A stretch of 9,240 nt of DNA. Origin: Actinoplanes liguriensis (GTDB lineage Bacteria > Actinomycetota > Actinomycetes > Mycobacteriales > Micromonosporaceae). The notes below the pieces were generated by a model that made no database searches, had not been told where the DNA came from, and worked only from the letters and a program-made list of their open reading frames with translations. The stretch spans positions 56,087 to 65,326 of the forward strand of contig KL571272.1 in the NCBI GenBank assembly GCA_000715855.1. Direction: 5' to 3'. Shown here piece by piece: positions 6,240 through 9,240 of this stretch; position 1 is the first letter of the stretch, and each line of letters opens with the position of its first letter. Both the position numbers and the translations under genes were made by a program.

Positions 6240-6413
6240 GCCCGCGCCATAGCCGAACAGCGTCAGGGCGCCCTGACGCTGAGCGAACTCGATGCGGCGA
6301 CCACGACCTTCACCATTCGCGGGCCCCGCTCGGCACCGAGACCGACCGATGATCGTGCCGGGTCCGTACCGGGCGTCTCCGGGGGAACGTCATCGGCGGA
6401 GACGGTCATATGA
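6232..6413 (+). pseudogene. C-terminal tail of a sensor histidine kinase (HATPase domain remnant)
   Basis: On the plus strand, starting about 6234, the frame reads SLARAIAEQRQGALTL, then SELDAATTTFTIRGP (to ~6326). This is the end of a HATPase_c domain, the region after the G2 box that in intact kinases looks like GLGLAIVRAIAEAHGG...GTTFTIRLP. Third codon positions are almost all G or C, as in real genes here. The frame stops with TGA at 6411-6413 after a low-complexity tail. Everything upstream of the G2 box is missing: homology begins right where the opposite-strand COG4705 fragment ends, so both genes are cut at the same junction. COG4705 proteins and the tandem-repeat operators nearby would fit a lost two-component system; that link is inference. 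The remnant call rests on motif memory. Confidence 0.5.
6258..6281. repeat. Perfect 24-bp palindrome at the gene-remnant junction
   Basis: The left arm CAGCGTCAGGGC (6258-6269) is followed immediately by its exact reverse complement (6270-6281), giving a 24-bp dyad with no loop. It lies inside the histidine-kinase remnant, about 46 bases upstream of GTG 6212 of the truncated COG4705 frame on the other strand, and about 20 bases from the break point. It could be an operator, a cruciform-type recombination site, or a product of coding constraint. Confidence 0.6.
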
Positions 6414-6445
6414 CGGCCAGGAACGGCGCATGCTGTCGCCCTCAG

Positions 6446-6690
6446 TCAACTCCCCCGATGACGGGGAGGCGCGTCGTGACCGCAACAGTTGCCGAGGAGG
6501 CGGGCGCCGAGAACGACTGCGTGCAAGGTGAATCGTTGGGTCGGTTCACCCGGGTGGTAGCCGGTCAGATCGCGGGTGCGGTCCAGCCGGTAGGTGCCGG
6601 CGCGAACCGACGGGTGCATGTGCCGGGCGGTCGCGGTGTAGTCGCCTGGTCGTCGAAACAAGCGCTGATGACCGTCTGAGTCAGGGCCAT
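6446..6690 (-). pseudogene. PucR/CdaR-family C-terminal helix-turn-helix fragment, frameshifted
   Basis: Two overlapping minus-strand frames join into one recognisable piece. ATG 6690 begins MALTQTVISACFDDQ, and the frame from 6661 continues GDYTATARHMHPSVRAGTYR, then LDRTRDLTGYHPGEP and TQRFTLHAVVLGARLLG, stopping at 6446-6448. This follows the C-terminal DNA-binding domain of PucR-type regulators (…GDYTATARALHVHPSTVRYRL-RIRELTG…RFTLH). Reading across needs one additional G between CAG and GGC (CAGGCGAC in place of CAGGGCGAC, near 6645). The whole N-terminal part of such a regulator is absent; the fragment starts 6 bases after the PP2C stop, in the same frame and without a ribosome site. It is therefore a relic, though an assembly indel could account for the frameshift part. 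Family call is by motif recognition. Confidence 0.5.
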
Positions 6691-6696
6691 GCGAGG

Positions 6697-7641
6697 TCAG
6701 CGACCGTCGGCGGAGGTCACGGCGGACACGTCGGCGCCCGCATGGGTACGGCGTTGCCGGCCATGATGTCCGTGCCAGTCGAGGATCAGCAGGGTGGCGT
6801 CGTCTTCCAGCGGCGGTCCAGCGGCGGCGAGAACTCCGTCAGCCAGAGCGCGAGCGGCTTCGCGGGGGTGGAGGGCAGCCAGCGAGAGGAGCCGGTTCAG
6901 GAGGTCGAAGGTAGCGGCTTTGCGTTCGCGCATGCCGTCGGTGACGACGATCAGGCGATCGCCGGGTTCCAACGTCACCGCGCCGACGCGAAATTTGCGA
7001 TTGGGGAACATGCCGATGCCGGGATTGCGGGGCATCATCAGTTCGTCATGGTGACCGCAGCGGATCAGGATCGGTGGCACGTGGCCAGCGTTGACGATCT
7101 CACATCTGCCGGTGTTGAGGTCGAGTCGTCCGAGAATGGCAGTGAGAAAGGCGCCGCGGGCCGGGGTGTGCTGGGCGACTGCGTCGCCAGCCCGGTCGGC
7201 CTGTTCGGTGAGGCTGTGCCCGGCTCGGCGGGAGTTGCGAAGGCTTGCTACACCGAGGGTGGCGATGAGTGCGCTGGTCACGCCGTGGCCCATGGCGTCG
7301 GTGACGCTGAAGTGCAGGGTGTCGCGGGCCAGACTGTAGTCAAAGGTGTCCCCGCCGATGCTGGCCGATGGCTCCAGCCAGCCGGACAGGGTGAACGCGC
7401 CACCTTCGCAGGTGAAGGCGCTGGGCAGGAGGCGGCGCTGGATCTCGGCGGACAGGCTGAAGGCGGTGGTGCGCTGCCCCCACTCGAACAGGTCGGTGTG
7501 ACGGCGGTTGGCGATCACCACGAACGCCAGCGCGTGTGCGGTCCGGGCGATCTCCGCAAGTGCCTGAGGGGCAGGCTTGGCGGGAACGATGATCTCCAGC
7601 AATCCGATCACTTCGCCGCGTTCGGTGACCGGCGCCAGCAC
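6697..7641 (-). CDS. SpoIIE/RsbU-type PP2C serine/threonine phosphatase
   Basis: This frame encodes a complete SpoIIE-type PPM phosphatase domain, which dephosphorylates Ser/Thr on partner proteins, commonly anti-sigma-factor antagonists in actinobacteria. Motifs are AEIQRRLLP (65-73), IGGDTFDY (95-102, metal Asp), VTDAMGHG (113-120), NAGHVPPI (184-191), VTDGMRE (233-239) and EDDATLL (279-285), so all metal-binding residues are in place. The first visible residues, VLAPVTERGEVIGLLE, are the last strands of an N-terminal GAF-like sensor domain whose beginning lies in another frame (7608-7916). GTG 7641 is simply the first available codon after the break and has no independent ribosome site role I can support. 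The original protein would be about 405 residues. It is divergent from a PAS-GAF protein, which suggests one signalling module. Confidence 0.85.
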   Translation of the reverse strand: MLAPVTERGEVIGLLEIIVPAKPAPQALAEIARTAHALAFVVIANRRHTDLFEWGQRTTAFSLSAEIQRRLLPSAFTCEGGAFTLSGWLEPSASIGGDTFDYSLARDTLHFSVTDAMGHGVTSALIATLGVASLRNSRRAGHSLTEQADRAGDAVAQHTPARGAFLTAILGRLDLNTGRCEIVNAGHVPPILIRCGHHDELMMPRNPGIGMFPNRKFRVGAVTLEPGDRLIVVTDGMRERKAATFDLLNRLLSLAALHPREAARALADGVLAAAGPPLEDDATLLILDWHGHHGRQRRTHAGADVSAVTSADGR

Positions 7642-7916
7642 CTCCAGTCCGGGTCGCCGCCGTTCACCTGCACCGCCTGGGTGCGTAACGCCTCCTCTTG
7701 AGGGCCGCCGTCGAACGGCAGCACGGACGCGGTCTCCCCGCCGTGGTGGCGGCCGTCCGTCGACCCGAGCGGGACGTGTGCCATCCGGACCAGAGCCCGG
7801 CCGCTGAGGTCGGCGATCAGGAAGGAGACGCTGCTGGCATGCAGTGCTGCCCCGAGTTCACGGGTGACGGCTTCAACCGCGTCCACCGGCGTGGCGTTCT
7901 CTGCGGCGGCGAGCAT
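7608..7916 (-). pseudogene. N-terminal GAF-like part of the PP2C phosphatase gene, split by a frameshift
   Basis: From ATG 7916 the frame reads MLAAAENATPVDAVEAVTRE, later LHASSVSFLIADLSGRALVR, and ends QVNGGDPDW before drifting into WRCWRRSPNAAK and a stop at 7608-7610. It is the sensor half of the phosphatase at 6697-7641. The two halves fit exactly if one G is added in the minus-strand sequence GACTGGAGGTGCTG near 7644, giving W-E-V-L-A-P-V. The true start is uncertain: homology-like sequence VEVALSG extends just upstream of ATG 7916, no in-frame ATG/GTG/TTG follows until ATG 8174, and the leader between looks non-coding. A second ATG at about 7943 is in a different frame. Either the gene is broken or the assembly has lost a base. 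Confidence 0.7.
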
Positions 7917-8110
7917 GCCGGACAGCGCTACCTCGACCGATGATCCATACCGGCAGCATACGGACGTGCTAACAGGTCCGGATGTCCGCGACCGGTTCCA
8001 GGCTGATGATCGGCTGTGCGCGCGAGGTGACGGCTGGCGAATCTGGTCGGCACTGAGAGGTCGCTGGAGCCACTCGGGGCTGTGACGACCTCGGTTAATG
8101 TGGCGTTCGC
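7917..8110. other. Intergenic region between PP2C and PAS-GAF genes
   Basis: About 190 bases separate the divergent genes. A minus-strand frame is open across it but its translation is Ser/Arg-rich and looks non-coding. On the minus strand TATGCT and TATGGA occur about 30-45 bases before ATG 7916 and could be -10 elements; no matching -35 is clear. On the plus strand GGTTAATGT at 8091-8099 is the only A/T-rich spot before the ribosome site. Confidence 0.3.
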
Positions 8111-8118
8111 AGGAGGAG
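8111..8118 (+). promoter_or_regulatory. Strong ribosome binding site AGGAGGAG
   Basis: AGGAGGAG is by far the best Shine-Dalgarno sequence in the window. It is placed 8 bases before ATG 8127 (23-codon ORF) and 10 bases before GTG 8129, which is in frame with the PAS-GAF protein. It therefore decides between a leader peptide and a 22-residue longer PAS-GAF protein. Confidence 0.7.
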
Positions 8119-8126
8119 TCGGCAGA

Positions 8127-8198
8127 ATGTGCGTTCTGACCCCGAACCGCGACGCTCGTTTCCGACCCGGACATCTACGAGAGGCATCCCCATCATGA
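8127..8198 (+). CDS. Possible 23-residue leader peptide overlapping the PAS-GAF gene
   Basis: ATG 8127 follows AGGAGGAG (8111-8118) at ideal spacing and opens a 23-codon frame beginning MCVLTPNRDARF and ending EASPS, with TGA 8196-8198 overlapping the ATG 8195 of the next gene as ATGA. This geometry is classical for translational coupling. The peptide is Arg/Pro-rich with one Cys and has no recognisable domain. The competing explanation is that the ribosome site serves GTG 8129, two bases further on, which is in frame with the PAS-GAF protein. Confidence 0.4.
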   Translation: MCVLTPNRDARFRPGHLREASPS

Positions 8199-9240
8199 GG
8201 GCTCTACCCGACCAGCGGTCCGCCCATCAGGAACCGGCCGGTGCCGGGCAGCCGGCAGACGAGGACCTGCGCGCACTGTTCGGGCAGTCCATCGCTATGT
8301 TCGCCGTCCTGACCGGCCCTGGACATGTCCTCGAGATCGCGAACCCGGCGTTCGTCGCGACCATCGGTGAGAACCGGGCCCGCCTCGGCGCCCCGATCGC
8401 CGAGCTGATGCCTGAGCTGGCCGGTCAGGGCTTCCTCGATTTGCTTGACCAGGTCTACCGCACCGGTGAGCCCTACACCGGCCGCGACGCCCGCGTGGTG
8501 CTTGGCGCCGGAGCTCAGGCGCGGGAGGTGTACTTCGACTTCACCTACGAACCGCGCCGCGACCATACCGGCACCGTGATCGGCATCCGGGTGATCGGTA
8601 TCGAGACCACCCAGGTCAGAAACGCCCAGCGGCTTCTGACCAAGCATCGGGTTCTGCTGGAGCAGATCGCCCGGCAGGCGCCCCTGGCCGAAGTGCTCGA
8701 CGGCATGGCGCGCAGCATCGAAAGCCTGTCCCCGCACGGCGTACTCGTCTCGGTCCTGCTCGCCGACCCGGACGGCCGACACCTGCACCACGGCGCCGCC
8801 CCCAGCCTGCCCGACTTCTACAACAAGGCCATCGACGGCATCGCCACCGGTGAAGGCATCGGATCCTGTGGCACCGCCGCCCACCGGCGTGAACCCGTCA
8901 TGGTCACCGACATCACCACCGACCCGTTCTGGGCCGACTTCCGCGACCTGGCCGAAGCCGCCGGGCTGGCCGCCTGCTGGTCCATGCCGATCCTGGCCCG
9001 CGACGGCCACCTGCTGGGCACCTTCGCCATGTACCACCGCACCCCTCGCAGCCCGCAGGACATCGACCTCGCCCTGGCCCGTCTGTTCGCTGACACCGCA
9101 GCCCTGGCGATCGAACGCCACCACATCGAAGAGGCGAAACTCGCCGCTGAAGCCAGCGCTAAGTCGGCCCTCGAAGAACTGGCCAGGACCGTCCGCGCCG
9201 AACGGCAGCTACGCGCCGAGGCCGAGCAGCGCGCTGAAGT
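8195..9240 (+). CDS. PAS-GAF signalling protein, N-terminal part (runs off the right edge)
   Basis: The frame is open to the window end (348 codons from ATG 8195). Residues ~25-140 form a PAS domain (LFGQSIAMFAVLTGPGHVLE, then IANPAFVATIGENR and YEPRRDHTGTVIGI). Residues ~150-310 form a GAF domain with the well-known block GIGSCGTAAHRREPVMVTDI and then CWSMPILARDGHLLGTFAMY. From ~312 onward an Ala/Glu/Arg-rich heptad-like helix begins, the usual linker to an output domain such as a SpoIIE phosphatase, histidine kinase or diguanylate cyclase; the output lies outside the window. Start choice: ATG 8195 has a weak GAGAGG at 8179-8184, while GTG 8129 is in frame and has the strong AGGAGGAG, adding 22 residues (MRSDPEPRRSF…). 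Divergent from the PP2C gene. Confidence 0.85.
   Translation, partial: MRALPDQRSAHQEPAGAGQPADEDLRALFGQSIAMFAVLTGPGHVLEIANPAFVATIGENRARLGAPIAELMPELAGQGFLDLLDQVYRTGEPYTGRDARVVLGAGAQAREVYFDFTYEPRRDHTGTVIGIRVIGIETTQVRNAQRLLTKHRVLLEQIARQAPLAEVLDGMARSIESLSPHGVLVSVLLADPDGRHLHHGAAPSLPDFYNKAIDGIATGEGIGSCGTAAHRREPVMVTDITTDPFWADFRDLAEAAGLAACWSMPILARDGHLLGTFAMYHRTPRSPQDIDLALARLFADTAALAIERHHIEEAKLAAEASAKSALEELARTVRAERQLRAEAEQRAE

Noticed and set aside
6453..6466. CCCCG-ATGA-CGGGG hairpin as a terminator
   Set aside because: Only a 5-bp perfect stem without a U tract, inside the end of the PucR remnant; too weak to annotate.
6742..7701. 319-codon plus-strand open frame opposite the PP2C gene
   Set aside because: No domain; the minus strand has all PP2C motifs in order.
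8204..9124. 306-codon minus-strand open frame opposite the PAS-GAF gene
   Set aside because: Low-complexity Gly/Val/Asp-rich translation; the plus strand has clear PAS and GAF domains.
1..9240. Search for CRISPR repeats, tRNA genes, insertion-sequence ends or phage genes
   Set aside because: No spaced direct-repeat array, cloverleaf, transposase or terminal inverted repeat was seen by eye.

Overview
The window is very GC-rich with strong G/C preference at third codon positions, frequent GTG starts and actinobacterial protein families throughout (MurG-like glycosyltransferase, NodB deacetylase, FTR1 permease, BcrC phosphatase, COG4705/DUF347 membrane protein, SpoIIE-type PP2C). It is most likely chromosome from a mycelial actinomycete, with Micromonosporaceae/Actinoplanes-like as the best guess. 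No tRNA, rRNA, CRISPR array or intact mobile element was seen.

Layout. 1-1037 (+): the end of a glycosyltransferase, overlapping by ATGA a NodB polysaccharide deacetylase whose N-terminal segment (335-422) is in a different frame from its catalytic domain. 1043-1911 (+): an FTR1/EfeU-type iron permease preceded by a good match to the DtxR/IdeR iron box. A 16-bp perfect stem (1934-1969) separates it from a convergent two-gene operon (3232 down to 1974, -): a BcrC-like undecaprenyl-pyrophosphate phosphatase, then a FetB-like (UPF0014) metal-export permease, coupled by GTGA. 3435-4688 (+): a four-repeat DUF347/COG4705 membrane protein with an extra C-terminal extracytoplasmic helical domain. 4936-5826 (+): a secreted phosphoesterase starting at TTG. 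Both intergenic regions that serve these genes carry tandem GCTGAAG/CTTCAG half-sites spaced 11 bp, a pattern typical of OmpR-family response regulators.

5835-6690 is a gene graveyard. It holds a 5'-truncated second COG4705 copy (-) with only repeats 3 and 4, abutted near 6232 by the C-terminal tail of a histidine-kinase ATPase domain (+), and then a PucR-family C-terminal helix-turn-helix fragment (-) that needs one extra G to read through. 6697-7916 (-) is a GAF-like plus SpoIIE/PP2C phosphatase gene, split by what looks like a single-G loss at about 7644. Divergent from it, a PAS-GAF signalling protein (+) runs off the right edge. It is preceded by a 23-codon ORF with a near-perfect ribosome site and an ATGA junction.

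How it works together. The left two thirds combine envelope and lipid-carrier functions (glycosyltransferase, deacetylase, BcrC, secreted phosphatase) with metal import and export (FTR1, FetB), and regulatory sites support both an iron and a two-component input. The right third is phosphatase-based signalling (PP2C, PAS-GAF). Three separate reading-frame breaks in 7 kb mean either real decay or indel errors in the assembly, and this should be settled before functions are assigned. The most interesting candidates are the shared 11-bp repeat operator linking the COG4705, BcrC-FetB and phosphoesterase genes, and the COG4705 fusion protein itself.
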